Origin: Procambarus clarkii
Lineage: Eukaryota; Arthropoda; Malacostraca; Decapoda; Cambaridae
Direction: 5' to 3'
Assembly (NCBI RefSeq): GCF_040958095.1
Contig: NC_091188.1
Coordinates: 11,626,002 to 11,690,001, forward strand
DNA: 64,000 nucleotides
Positions within the stretch are counted from its first letter, which is position 1. Each line of letters begins with the position of its first letter. Both the position numbers and the translations under genes were made by a program. The notes under the pieces were generated by a model, which did not search any database, was not told where the DNA came from, and worked only from the letters and a program-made list of their open reading frames with translations. Below are positions 1-11,206 of this stretch, one piece after another.

Positions 1-62
1 CTTAAATTTGTTATAAAAAAAAGGTCAATAAGATTGTCTTATACAGGCTTTTGTGCAATAAA

Positions 63-210
63 TAAAATACGTCAGAAATACGGCAGAATTAAAATACGTC
101 ATAAATACGCCAGAAATCAAATACGCCACAAATACGGCAGAAATAAAATACGTCACAAATACGTCAAAAATCAAATACGTCAGAAATACGCCAGAAATCA
201 AATACGACTG
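63..210 (+). repeat. 27-bp tandem repeat, about 5.5 units
   Basis: Units alternate AAATACGYCAGAAATACGGC and similar. The 27-bp period keeps one frame open over the array (repeating K-I-R-x-K-Y-x-R-N), which explains the short ORFs there. No gene is implied. Confidence 0.8.
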
Positions 211-341
211 AAAGGGGTTATATAAAACACAGTTCACGTTGGAGTGATTATTAGATAACATGTACGGCAGACATTCACAAGACAAGACAAAAGGCGACCT
301 TAAGGTAATTAGCAGAAAGTGCTAAGCCCGTATGACTATAC

Positions 342-773
342 GGTGTCTCCGGGAGCTGGGGGACGGTGTCTCCAGGAGCTGGGGGACGGTGTCTCCAGGA
401 GCTGGGGGACGGTGTCTCCAGGAGCTGGGGGACGGTGTCTCCAGGAGCTGGGGGACGGTGTCTCCAGGAGCTGGGGGACGGTGTCTCCAGGAGCTGGGGG
501 ACGGTGTCTCCAGGAGCTGGGGGACGGTGTCTCCAGGAGCTGGGGGACGGTGTCTCCAGGAGCTGGGGGACGGTGTCTCCAGGAGCTGGGGGACGGTGTC
601 TCCAGGAGCTGGGGGACGGTGTCTCCAGGAGCTGGGGGACGGTGTCTCCAGGAGCTGGGGGACGGTGTCTCCAGGAGCTGGGGGACGGTGTCTCCAGGAG
701 CTGGGGGACGGTGTCTCCAGGAGCTGGGGGACGGTGTCTCCAGGAGCTGGGGGACGGTGTCTCCAGGAGCTGG
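342..773. repeat. 23-bp minisatellite, about 19 nearly identical units
   Basis: The unit is GGTGTCTCCAGGAGCTGGGG plus GAC. Copies are almost perfectly uniform, the first having one variant (CCGGG). The period is not a multiple of three, so all frames cycle through the same peptide, giving long spurious ORFs on both strands. Confidence 0.95.
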
Positions 774-882
774 ACTGCAAGGGCCAAGAAGCTGGACTGC
801 AAGGGCCAAGAAACTGGACTGCAAGGGCCAAGAAACTGGACTGCAAGGGCCAAGAAACTGGACAGCAAGAGCCAAGAGGCTG
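770..882. repeat. 22-bp minisatellite, about 5 units, abutting the 23-bp array
   Basis: The unit is CTGGACTGCAAGGGCCAAGA plus AR. It begins at the same CTGG that ends the preceding array, and the last unit is diverged. Confidence 0.9.
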
Positions 883-2284
883 GGGAATAAGGAGCTTAGA
901 CATGGCTGGGAGCAGCAGAGTCCAATCGCCTGGTTGACCACAAGTGGGAGTTAGGTAACTATGCTCTGTAGTAGCTGGAGAAGAGGCGAGAGGCTGAGAA
1001 CTGACTTGGGTGGGTGAAGAGGAAACAAAGAGTAAACTAGAGCAGGTGGAAAGTTGGTGGGGGCAGACTAAGATAAAGTACGACAGGCAACCGCCTCGGG
1101 TTTTTCTCCACAGGTTGGTATCGGAGAAAAATGTTTCCTACTCCAGTTAGAAGGTTTTGAGCTCTTCCTTCCCATGGCTTACCTTTTGCCTTGCCCTATT
1201 AGCTTCATTGGAACATGACCCACTAATCTTTTTACAAGCAGGTCCCCAATTACTGCAGGGTGTATGTGAGTGAACATACTGTACATATTTTTGCAAAGAT
1301 TAGTGCCCAGTCGACCTTCCCTGCCAAAGGATAGAACCTGGCCAAAATCACTTGCTAGAGGTGCAGGACCACCGAGCCAAAACAGGAACCATCGATACAA
1401 ATATTATGTTGAAAATCAATTGTGCGATACAGTGCTGCAAACTAATTATGCAACCACACTGCACATACACACTGAGACAGCAGTAGAGCCAGTTCATTCC
1501 CTTCCTCTCAGGAAGATTGAAGAAAATGGATGGAATTTTATCAGCCGAGCTGAAACATTAACTGAAGCTTGTCACTGTCTATCCTGAAGTTAGCATTACC
1601 CCAACCCGAGCAATTATGCCCCCAAACCACACATGTGCACTTTCTAGTAGGTCTTCACCCAGGTCACCAATGGCACTTTGCTTTTTACAATTCCAGAAAT
1701 CCATAAAAACATATTGTTTCACAACCACTCAAAAATAATATACAGTATTGTATTATAAACAAGTAAGCTAGTTTTCAAAGTTAATAACATACAGTATTTC
1801 TATTCCACGAGTGCAAATGGACAACCACCTTGACATTTCCTGAAAGACACCAAGGATTAGATATGGGGGAGATATCGGTGCCACTATCTCCCAGTGATAC
1901 AGTACGTACGATATATACTGTACTATAAAACACTTTAGCAAAAATAAGTTTAGGAAAAGGAAATCCTATGATAATTTTAAGGCGGGTGCACCACTATCAA
2001 AGACAGGAAGCCTTATCGAGGTCCCCCAAAGAAAGGATTAGCTTAGCCGAGCTGGAACTCATCCAGTTACTTGTTAGACCCAAGGGTTCTTTACCCGACT
2101 GATCACGTGATCAAATGCTCATCAGCCAGTGCACCATGATGCAATACATAAAAAAAAAAAATGACGAAACTCTTGGTGGATCAGAATCAACGATGAAACG
2201 GAATTAGCTCAGTCCCAGTTAGTTCATGTGAGTGGAATTGGTGGGGAGGAGGAGGAGGTTAAAGGGCAGGTAGGCTTATCAGAC
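883..2284. other. No gene seen
   Basis: Only short frames without family resemblance were found. No splice-consistent exon could be supported. Confidence 0.5.
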
Positions 2285-2710
2285 ATACTTAGCCTAACAT
2301 TACTGCTGAATGATAATACTCTTCAAGACACTAGTGCTCTTTACAGTGGAATATTGTGAACAATAGCAACCCTGTTCAAAGCTGGAGAAATTGCTGACCT
2401 GGAGAGCATGCAGAGATCCTTTACTGATACAATCCACTCAATGAAATATCAAAATTATTGGGACCAATTAAAATCTTTAAATCTGTACTATATTCTAAAG
2501 CATAGGCAGAAAAGGTAGGCATTCTAAAGCACAGGCATTGCATCTTTCATAGTAATGAGGTGAGGTGCGGCACGAGAATAACTTTCATTGCTCGAAACGC
2601 TGTGCGTATTAGTGGCTTTGGGCATAGCATGTACTAGCTCTATCTAGAAATCCAACATCCTGTTTGTAAATCTTGTATGTACTTTTATCTAAATAAATAT
2701 ATATTATTAT
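2285..2710 (+). pseudogene. LINE relic: RT C-terminal fragment with 3' UTR
   Basis: Frame fragments resemble a non-LTR RT C-terminus (about 2380-2520: FKAGEIADLESMQRSFTDTI, then QNYWDQLKSLNLY). A 3' UTR block follows at 2588-2700 that recurs at 14075, 35690, 48785 and 59345, then a TTA-rich tail. The family differs from the CR1-like copies and was not identified further. Confidence 0.7.
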
Positions 2711-2739
2711 TATTTTTTTATTATTATTATTATTATATA

Positions 2740-3370
2740 ACTAGCAGGTACTGTACCAGGCACTGCCCTGGATAGTCTGTTTCTCCCCAACACCCATTCC
2801 ATCCCTCTTCTTCCCCCCCCCCCTTCTCACATCCTCCCCACATTCCCTCCTCCATTCTTTCCCACCCCCTCTTTTTCTTTTCATCTCTTTGATGAAAAGA
2901 TTCATTTTCATTCATTTTTCTCCCTTTTCCCCACCCTCTTACCCTCATCTCCCTACAATTACCCCTCTCACCTTCAATAAGTCTGCATGAACACACAAGC
3001 CATTAATCACTAGGAACTCTTTTGACCCAGCCAGGATATGAACCCCCCCCCCCAGGATCACCCCCTGGCATACCCAGGGTACAGGGTATATATACTGTAC
3101 TGTACTGTATATTACTGTACATAATACTGTACTGTATTATGAATCATAATATGATTATATTATGATAAAACTCTAGGGGAATCAAACTATATACTGTATT
3201 TCACACTTGACTCCATGAAAATCATGGGGCATCTATAATTTCTGATATTAAAGTATTTAGCTTAGGCATACTCTGACTAGCCTATGTTCGTCCTGTACCC
3301 AAGACCATTCTCCCTGCAAATTTGGCCGAGGCCTAACCTCCAACTTTGGACAGACATTCTAATTGTATAA
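2740..3370 (+). repeat. Dispersed repeat with pyrimidine-rich core, copy A
   Basis: The order is CCCTGGATAGTCTGTTTCTC, a long C/T-rich tract, then TTTCACACTTGACTCCATGA and GACCATTCTCCCTGCAAATT with CCAACTTTGGACAGAC. The same order occurs at 59835-60780, and the last block also occurs at 61845-61970 in inverse orientation. Confidence 0.7.
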
Positions 3371-4471
3371 TACTTGAGTAGAAGAATTCTCAGAACCCTA
3401 TCAAGCAGGTAACATGTAATTATTAAACTGTGTATGTACTGTACTAGTTTATGTAACACATGGTATCACAACATATGCACAATCCTAGTCAATATGGGTT
3501 GCTGGACCACTAGTCAATGATAATAGCTTGGATGCATTTGAATACTTTGTGAAAAACCTTTCAACAAATGTGATGATAACGTAATGGCATGTAAAATGTT
3601 TACAAAAGAAATACTGTCCTGTAATTGGAAATGAAGGGAAATGAATCTTCAACTACCTAACAAACCAGACTCAAACAAAATCAAGAGTCTCTGTTATGAA
3701 AAGCTGTTCCCCAGGGTACTGTACTTTACCCAATATTGATTCTCACATCAGAGATTTTTATTGATTAGCACTTGTAAAGGACATGGCAAACCATCAAACT
3801 GCTATGAACAAAGTCTTTCATTATGCTACAAAAGACAGTACTGTATAATGTTCACCAAAGAACAATTCTAGCTCCAGAAACATGGAAAAAAATAAAAAAT
3901 TATAACTAGAAGCATATACATAACAGCCAAACTCGGCCAGTCCTCACACAGAAGAAAATAAAAAACCACAATAAAGGAATGGTCAACTAAAACAAAAATT
4001 GTAACTGGAGAACAAGAAATGTCAAACAAAATGCCAAGCCAATGATGACATTTGTATTTTAAAGTTGCTAGGATTAAACATTACAATACATTAACTACTC
4101 CACTTAAAGAGTGGCAAAATTGCAGACCAGAAGAATAGGCCGAGAACTTTACACATTTATTCAATATGGTATTGAGCAGTAAAACACAAAAATTATTAAG
4201 AACACTTGATATCCCTCATATTATACAGCATTTGCTGGAATGCAGGCAAAAAGAGGAGAGAGTATTTATGTATTATTCTATCTCTTTTAAATATTAGAAG
4301 AAATTATCCCAAATTCGAACAGAAAAACCAAGGAGGTACTTAATATTATACAAAATAGCCCCCATTGTAAAACGGGGAAAAATAAGTACTGTATTTAATA
4401 TGTATAATAATATATATATAATTCAAATGCAACAGTATATGGAAATGCAACAAAAACAGGAAATGTAATAT
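3371..4471. other. No gene seen
   Basis: AT-rich sequence with scattered ACTGTACTGTA-like simple sequence and no supported exon or repeat structure. Confidence 0.5.
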
Positions 4472-4962
4472 GTTCCACACCATATTGGAATTTGACCCAA
4501 CTGTCTGTTTGATTTACTCATGAATAAGATTCCAAAAATGTGCAACCATGCTGGAACAGACGATCGCTTAAACTGAGAGTAATCAGTCCTCAGGCCAGGC
4601 TCATTAATGCAACAGCCGTCCCACAAGATGCCTCTACCAATTTCAACATACTGTGCATTCAAAAGAGGTTTGTTTTTGCATAAAAATTAACATCATCATT
4701 ATTCATTAAAATTCTGTGTAAAGTTAGGCATAGGTTAGGTATTTAGGTTCTATTGGCGATTATTTGGATTTGAGGTATGTGGGGTTTAACACGAAGAACA
4801 TTGTGACATAAATAATTAATTTTTATTAAATTATCAAGATGTTTTCAGCAATTTTCTTTGGGCACTCATCTGTTCCAACATTATTACACATTTTTGGAAG
4901 CCTATACAGTACATGGGTTAACCCAACTGACAGTTGGATCAGATTCCAATATGGTGTGGAAC
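4472..4962. repeat. Inverted-repeat element with about 90-bp arms
   Basis: The left arm (4472-4562) starts TTCCACACCATATTGGAAT and the right arm (4870-4962) ends ATTCCAATATGGTGTGGAA; both contain matching CCCAACTGTC and TCCAAAAATGTG segments. The interior (4660-4800) matches 62805-62955, so it belongs to a dispersed family. Confidence 0.75.
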
Positions 4963-5834
4963 AAATGCAAAGTGGTGTAATGAATACAATGAGATATAAG
5001 AAGTACAATAGGGTGTAATGAGTACACCGAGTTGATAAAAACTCCGCTTAATAAAACTACAACACCTATTTCTAAACCAGCACTGTATTTATCCAGATCT
5101 TTTCTAAAGCTAAGCTTTTTCAACCAGCCTCCACCCTCTCATAATACAACCCACACTGATATATTTAACACCTTAATATCCCACATTGTTTTACTCTTAC
5201 ATCCATTTGTACTTCACTTTACTCCTCACCTTTTCAATGTAAATTATACTTTTATTTTTAAACTGTAAATGTATATTGGGTGTAGGGTATTACACCCATA
5301 ACGATGTTAAACAGTGAAAAATATTTAAAATTAAAAAGAGCCAGTACTGTATATATGCTTTTTTTACCTTTAATACTGGACAATACTGTATTAATAAGGA
5401 TGTGTGTGAGGATGAAAAGATCCTGCCTGAGCAAGGCACTTGGTTACTCTTTATGCCTGAGCAAATTCACCTCCAAGAAACGAAGATAGCTTAGTACTGC
5501 CATCGCTACAATCTAGTAAGAGTTAGATCCGAGCCTAAAATACTGAACACACCCAACCTTAACTTGTGCTAACCTAACCTAGCTTAACATACCAATATAC
5601 TTTTTAAAATTAGAAAACAAGTTATTATCATATCCCGAGTCACTTTTAATAACAAATACGAGTCACATCACACAGAAAATGGTTCACCAACCAATATGCT
5701 AGTCTACCTAACTCTTGCCAACCTAACCTAACAACCCAACAATGCCTAACCTAATGATACATACAGGTTTTACATTCAGAAAATGAACTTTCTCAAGATA
5801 CTTGTGTACAACTTGACCATAACCCTTTCTAACT
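4963..5834. other. No gene seen
   Basis: Short frames only. Scattered AACCTAACCTAAC motifs occur at 5560-5760 but do not form an array. Confidence 0.5.
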
Positions 5835-6930
5835 CACACTCCTAAAGGCTGAGGCAGCCAGCCTAGCCCACCCCTAGAGAAGGTTGAGGCAGCCAGCCTA
5901 GCCTAGTCCACCCCTAGAGAAGGCTGAGGCAGCCAGCCTAGCCCACCCTTAGAGAAGGCTGAGGCAGCCAACCTAGCCCACCCCTAGAGAAGGCTGAGGC
6001 AGCCAGCCTAGCCCACCAATAGAGAAGGCTGAGGCAGCCAGCCTAGCCCACCCCTAGAGAAGGCTGAGGCAGCCAGCCTAGCCCAGCCCACCCCTAGAGA
6101 AGGCTGAGGCAGCCAGCCTAGCCCAGCCCACCCATAAAGAAGGCTGAGGCAGGCAGCCCAGCCCACCCCTAGAGAAGGCTGAGGCAGCCAGCCTAGCCCA
6201 GCCCACCCATAAAGAAGGCTGAGGCAGGCAGCCCAGCCCACCCCTAGAGAAGGCCGAGGCAGCCAGTCTAGCCCTGCCCACCCCTAGTGAAGGTGGAGGT
6301 AGCCAGCCCAGCCCACCTCTAGAGAAGGCTGAGGTAGCCAGCCCAGCCCACCTCTAGAGAAGGCTGAGGTAGCCAGCCCAGCCCACCCCTAGTGAAGGTG
6401 GAGGTAGCCAGCCCAGCCCACCCCTAGAGAAGGCTGAGGCAGCCAGCCTAGCCCAGCCCACCCCTAGTGAAGGTGGAGGTAGCCAGCCCAGCCCACCCCT
6501 AGAGACGGCTGAGGCAGCCAACCCAGCCCAGCCCACCCCTAGTGAAGGTGGAGGTAGCCAGCCCAGCCCACCCCTAGAGAAGGCTGAGGCAGCCAACCCA
6601 GCCCAGCCCACCCCCAAAGAAGGCCGAGGTACCCAGCCCAGCCCAGCCCACCCCTAGTGAAGGCTGAGGTAGCCAACCCAGCCAGCCCCTAGTGAAGGCT
6701 GAGGCAGCCAGCCCAGCCCACCCTTGGTGAAGGCTGAGGCAGCCAGCCCAGCCCACCCCTAGTGAAGGCTGAGGTAGCCAGCCCAGCCCACCCCTAGTGA
6801 AGGCTGAGGCAGCCAGCCCAGCCCACCCCTAGAGAAGGCTGAGGTAGCCAGCCCAGCCCACCCCTAGTGAAGGCTGAGGTAGCCAGCCCAGCCCACCCCT
6901 AGTGAAGGCTGAGGCAGCCAGCCCAGCCCA
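5835..6930. repeat. Minisatellite of 36-42 bp units, about 28 units
   Basis: The unit core is AAGGCTGAGGCAGCCAGCCT followed by AGCCCACCCCTAGAG, with an optional extra GCCCA. Variants GTAGCCAGCCCAGCC and AAGGTGGAGG are organised in higher-order blocks (for example 6280-6560). Short ORFs across it are artefacts. Confidence 0.93.
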
Positions 6931-7798
6931 CCTGCTATACCTCAACACTCCATCAACCCCCCTACTCATAATCCCACGCCCCTTCCCCCTCTCCCCTAAT
7001 TCCCTCCAGGGGCCAGCCTATGCCTACCTGCCCCAGGCCCCAGGCCCCTCACAGCCCAGCTGGGCCTCCCTACCGCCTGCCACACCACTAGAAAGTCCCA
7101 CCTCGTACGAGTGTCAGCCCGGAACTCTTGAGGAGTGTTTTGGTGTGGTGTCGAGGTCGCCAACCACTCTAACACTCACTCACCTGGATTTGAGGACAAT
7201 CAAGCGGTGCTTCAGCTCCAATATGCTTCGGGCACGTTCACGTGTATATCCATTTGAGGGCCTCAAGTTCCCAAGTGCATTGATAAGCGAACCAAACGGG
7301 TAGAAACGTCAAAGCCGCCACAGGTCTCCTATGAACACAAATATGGCCGCACTACTAAGATAGTGTAGGGTGACCACCGAGCCACCAGCTGCTGACACCA
7401 TATTACTCCCTAGTGCCATACCGCCTTTCACACCTATTTTTAATCCATCTGGAGAATTCTTCAATTCATAAGTAGACGGAGAAAGAGAGAATATAGGTAA
7501 ACAACCAATGTTGACTAGTGTAGCTACTTTAGATAGAGACTTTGACAATAGAAAACGGAACACAATGGGGGGAGAACGCTGCTATTTTCATCACATTCTC
7601 CTTCCCTTTACCCCCCCCCCCACCCATCTGGCAGGTGTGGTAAAAATATATGTGAAACAAACATTAACGTAACTTCGGCATTGTTACATATTACTTTCTT
7701 CAAGTAGCATTTTCTTGGCTGTAAGAGAATTTCTTGGAAAAGGCTGCTAGAGATCGTATAACCAGATATTAAAAACATTTTCAATATACAGATTGTTT
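6931..7798. other. Unassigned region between the minisatellite and LINE copy 1
   Basis: A 133-codon plus-strand frame (6902-7303) and an 84-codon minus-strand frame (7309-7563) were considered; neither resembles a known family. The first begins inside the minisatellite. Confidence 0.4.
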
Positions 7799-7802
7799 AA
7801 GG

Positions 7803-8258
7803 GGGAACAGGTTAAGGGTTTGCTATCCCGGAGCTGGCATTGGTGATATTATAAACAACATGAATGATATTATGGCTGGTAATGGGAACAATCCCATTAT
7901 TTGCATTAGCGTGGGAGGAAATGATGTTGGTCGAGTTAGGAGTGAGGAACTGATTCAGAGGTATAAAACAGCCATAGAGTTAGTTAGGAGCAAGGGAGGA
8001 ATCCCGATCATATGTGGCATTCTTCCAAGAAAGGGAGTGGGAAATGAATGGATATCGAGGGCACTTGGTGTCAATTGCCGGCTGGAAAGATATTGCAAAT
8101 CAAATGCAATATCTTTCATAGACAACTGGGAACACTTCTATGGAAGAAATGAAATGTATGCTCGTGATGGGGTGCATCTATCGAGAGCTGGGGTTGTTGC
8201 TGTTGCGAACTCGTTAGAAGAAGTGGTTAGAGGTGTTTGTTTGGGTTTAAACTGTTAG
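7803..8258 (+). pseudogene. Truncated LINE ORF1 (esterase-type), C-terminal part
   Basis: In-frame coding from GNRLRVCYPGAGIGDIINNM to the C-terminal VCLGLNC. It retains the SGNH-esterase-like blocks SVGGNDV and RDGVHLS. The N-terminal coiled coil and the GDS nucleophile block present in the full-length copy are missing. The internal Met at 7860 is not the native start. The end overlaps the ORF2 ATG by 22 nt. Confidence 0.85.
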
Positions 8259-11206
8259 TAGATAGAGGTATGGGAATTGATTTTGAGGAAGGAGGTAATA
8301 AAAGTATGTGTTTGTGGGAGAAAGGAATTGGCAAAACGATCAGGGAAAGAGAAGGTCCGCAAAATAACAATTCACTTAGGGTATATTACACTAACAGTAG
8401 AAGTCTAAGAAATAAAATTAACGAATTAAATGCTCTTGTCTGCACAGAAAAAATAGATATTATTGCACTTACCGAAACGTGGATGAATGTAGAAAATAGA
8501 GAACTATTAGCTGAATATCAAATATATGGATTTAAACTATTTCACACAGATAGATATATTAGACGAGGAGGTGGAGTAGCCATATATGTTAGGGACAATT
8601 TGAAATGTAGTCTCAAAGAGGGAATCAAAACAGAGCCACACACAGAAACTATTTGGATTGAATTAAACGAAAAAGCTAATAATATTATAATAGGAGTAAT
8701 ATATAGGCCACCAAATTTAGACAGAATGGAAGCAAAGCATCTATGGGATGAAATATCTAGAGCATCTAGATCTAACAGTATTTATGTCATGGGTGACTTT
8801 AATTTTAGCGGAATAAACTGGTTGAACAAAACAGGGAATAGTGAAGCAGAAGATTTTCTAGAATTAATTGACGATTGCTTTCTTACGCAACACATTAAGG
8901 AACCAACACGGGAAAATAATATTTTAGATTTAGTGTTAACTAACAGGGAAACGCAAATTAATGACATCGAAATAGGGAGTGAGCTAGGGAGCAGTGATCA
9001 CAAAGAAATCAGATTTAGCATAGAATGGAATAGACCAGTAGGAGAAAATTCTGTTAAAGTGCCAGATTTTCGAAAAGCTGATTTTAATAGCCTAAGAAAT
9101 TTTTTGGGTCAAATTGATTGGAAAGTCTTGGGTATGGGGTGTGGGCCGGTCTTGGAGCGAGACATGAACCCAGCGATAGGTGACTTAAATGGGGATTTCG
9201 ATGTGGATTCAATATATAACTTATTTAAGAATATTCTAAACAAAGCACAGGAACGTAGTATACCATACAAATTGAATAGATCGAATACTAATGACCCAAA
9301 GTGGATAACAAAGAATTTGAAGAACCTTATAGGTAAAAAGAGAGCTTGGTACAAAAGGATTAAAAATGGGGAGGTCACTTTAGAACAGGAATTCGTACAA
9401 CTGGTTAGAAATGTTAAAAAAGAGATAAGGAAAGCAAAAAGAAACTATGAAGTTCGCATAGCAGGGCAAGCAAAGACAAATCCTAAAGGGTTTTTTCAGT
9501 TATATCGTACTAAGACTAGGGAAAGGATAGGTCCATTAAAAACTGAGACAGGTCAAATAACAGATAGTGATGAAGAGATGAGTAGTATTTTTAATAAATA
9601 TTTTGTATCTGTATTTACTAAAGAGGAACTTAACAATATGCCTTCAGCCGAACAAGTCTATGTGGGTGGGGACGAGGACAGGTTGACGAGTTTAGCAGTT
9701 ACCAGGGAGGATGTTCTTAAACAAATAGTAAAACTCAAACCAAACAAATCCCCAGGGCCGGATGAAGTGTTTGCCAGGGTGCTTAAAGAATGCAAAGAGG
9801 AGCTTTGTGACCCACTGTCAACCATATTTAATAAATCAATAGAGTCAGGCAGAGTGCCAGAGTTTTGGAAAGTTGCTAATGTGATACCAGTTTTTAAGAA
9901 AGGAGATAGATCACTTGCGTCTAACTATCGACCAATTAGCCTAACGTCTATTGTGGGAAAGTTACTCGAATCTATAATAGCAAATAAAATTCGTCTTCAT
10001 CTTGAAAAACATAAATTAATAATTGAGTCGCAACATGGTTTTATAAATGGCCGTTCATGTTTAACAAATTTGTTATCTTTTTATTCTAGCATTGTTGAGG
10101 CAGTTGATAGTGGTAAGGATTGCGATGTTGTATGCCTTGACTTTGGCAAAGCTTTTGATACAGTGCCACATGAAAGACTGATTAAAAAGATAGAGTCTCA
10201 TGGTATTGGGGGTGCTATATTAAGCTGGATTAGGGCATGGCTATACCAAAGGAAACAGAGAGTTAGTATAAATGGAATCAAGTCAGAGTGGGAAAATGTT
10301 GTAAGTGGAGTGCCTCAAGGCTCTGTCCTGGGACCTCTGTTGTTTATAATATATATAAATGATTTAGATTCAGGTTTGAGTAGCAACATTTGCAAATTTG
10401 CCGATGATACGAAAATCGGTAGGGAAATTAATTCGGAGGAGGACTCACTATCACTTCAAGTTGATCTAGATAGGGTTTTGAAATGGTCAAAGGATTGGCA
10501 GATGCAGTTTAATGCTGATAAATGTAAAGTTCTGAGGTTAGGTAATGATGATAGAGTTACAAGATACGAGCTAGATGGTGTTGTGATTGCGAAGTCGGAT
10601 TGCGAAAGGGATCTGGGAGTTATGATTAGTAAGAATTTAAAACAAAAGGATCAATGCATAAATGTTCGTAATAAGGCAAATCGGACACTTGGATTTATTA
10701 ATCGCAGCGTTAGTAACAAGACACCTGGTGTGGTTCTCAAGCTATATCTTGCTCTAGTTAGGCCCCATTTAGATTATGCAGTTCAGTTTTGGTCGCCATA
10801 TTATAGAATGGATATAAATTCACTTGAACGTGTCCAGCGTAGGATGACTAAGTTAATTCCCCAAATTAGAAATCTTTCATATGAAGAAAGATTAACAAAG
10901 CTTAAGTTGCATTCACTGGAAAGGCGAAGAGTTAGGGGTGACATGATAGAGGTTTACAAGTGGATGAATGGACATAACCGGGGGGATATTAATAGGGTAT
11001 TAAAAGTATCAACACAGGACAGAACACGAAACAATGGGTATAAATTGGATAAGTTTAGATTTAGGAAAGACTTGGGTAAATACTGGTTCAGTAACAGGGT
11101 TGTTGATTTGTGGAACCAATTGCCGCGTAACATTGTGGAGGTGGGGTCCCTCGATTGTTTCAAGCGCGGGTTGGACAAGTATATGAGTGGGATTGGGTGG
11201 TTATAA
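8237..11206 (+). CDS. LINE ORF2: apurinic-type endonuclease plus reverse transcriptase, copy 1
   Basis: The protein is 989 aa and uninterrupted. The EEP endonuclease (about 45-260) shows catalytic signatures YTNSRS (N53), ALTETW (E80), VMGDFNFSGINW (D188, N190) and GSSDHKE (D255, H256). The reverse transcriptase (about 540-800) shows YRPISLTS, motif A LDFGKAFD (D636), motif [12 protein letters not shown] and motif C FADD (D724, D725). The C-terminal domain has the CR1-type run [12 protein letters not shown] and [23 protein letters not shown]. Motif A reads CLDFGKAFD here against the canonical YLDFSKAFD in the other copy, although the catalytic Asp remains. The product nicks target DNA and primes cDNA synthesis in the nucleus. 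Twelve amino-acid differences from the inverse copy were noticed by eye. Confidence 0.95.
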   Translation: MFGFKLLVDRGMGIDFEEGGNKSMCLWEKGIGKTIREREGPQNNNSLRVYYTNSRSLRNKINELNALVCTEKIDIIALTETWMNVENRELLAEYQIYGFKLFHTDRYIRRGGGVAIYVRDNLKCSLKEGIKTEPHTETIWIELNEKANNIIIGVIYRPPNLDRMEAKHLWDEISRASRSNSIYVMGDFNFSGINWLNKTGNSEAEDFLELIDDCFLTQHIKEPTRENNILDLVLTNRETQINDIEIGSELGSSDHKEIRFSIEWNRPVGENSVKVPDFRKADFNSLRNFLGQIDWKVLGMGCGPVLERDMNPAIGDLNGDFDVDSIYNLFKNILNKAQERSIPYKLNRSNTNDPKWITKNLKNLIGKKRAWYKRIKNGEVTLEQEFVQLVRNVKKEIRKAKRNYEVRIAGQAKTNPKGFFQLYRTKTRERIGPLKTETGQITDSDEEMSSIFNKYFVSVFTKEELNNMPSAEQVYVGGDEDRLTSLAVTREDVLKQIVKLKPNKSPGPDEVFARVLKECKEELCDPLSTIFNKSIESGRVPEFWKVANVIPVFKKGDRSLASNYRPISLTSIVGKLLESIIANKIRLHLEKHKLIIESQHGFINGRSCLTNLLSFYSSIVEAVDSGKDCDVVCLDFGKAFDTVPHERLIKKIESHGIGGAILSWIRAWLYQRKQRVSINGIKSEWENVVSGVPQGSVLGPLLFIIYINDLDSGLSSNICKFADDTKIGREINSEEDSLSLQVDLDRVLKWSKDWQMQFNADKCKVLRLGNDDRVTRYELDGVVIAKSDCERDLGVMISKNLKQKDQCINVRNKANRTLGFINRSVSNKTPGVVLKLYLALVRPHLDYAVQFWSPYYRMDINSLERVQRRMTKLIPQIRNLSYEERLTKLKLHSLERRRVRGDMIEVYKWMNGHNRGDINRVLKVSTQDRTRNNGYKLDKFRFRKDLGKYWFSNRVVDLWNQLPRNIVEVGSLDCFKRGLDKYMSGIGWL

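Noticed and set aside
275-954. Several ORFs of 170-211 codons on both strands
   Set aside because: They are frames of the 23-bp minisatellite; all frames repeat the same peptide with no start context or family match.
5560-5760. AACCTAACCTAAC motifs resembling arthropod telomere repeats
   Set aside because: They are scattered and irregular, with no continuous array; this is common in arthropod non-coding DNA.
6902-7303. 133-codon plus-strand ORF, Pro-rich
   Set aside because: It starts in the minisatellite, has no recognisable domain, and no supporting splice or promoter signals were found.
8782-9378. Minus-strand ORFs of 61 and 89 codons inside LINE copy 1 (also mirrored at 38423-39019)
   Set aside because: They are antisense shadows of the LINE ORF2, reproduced in copy 2 only because the copies are nearly identical.
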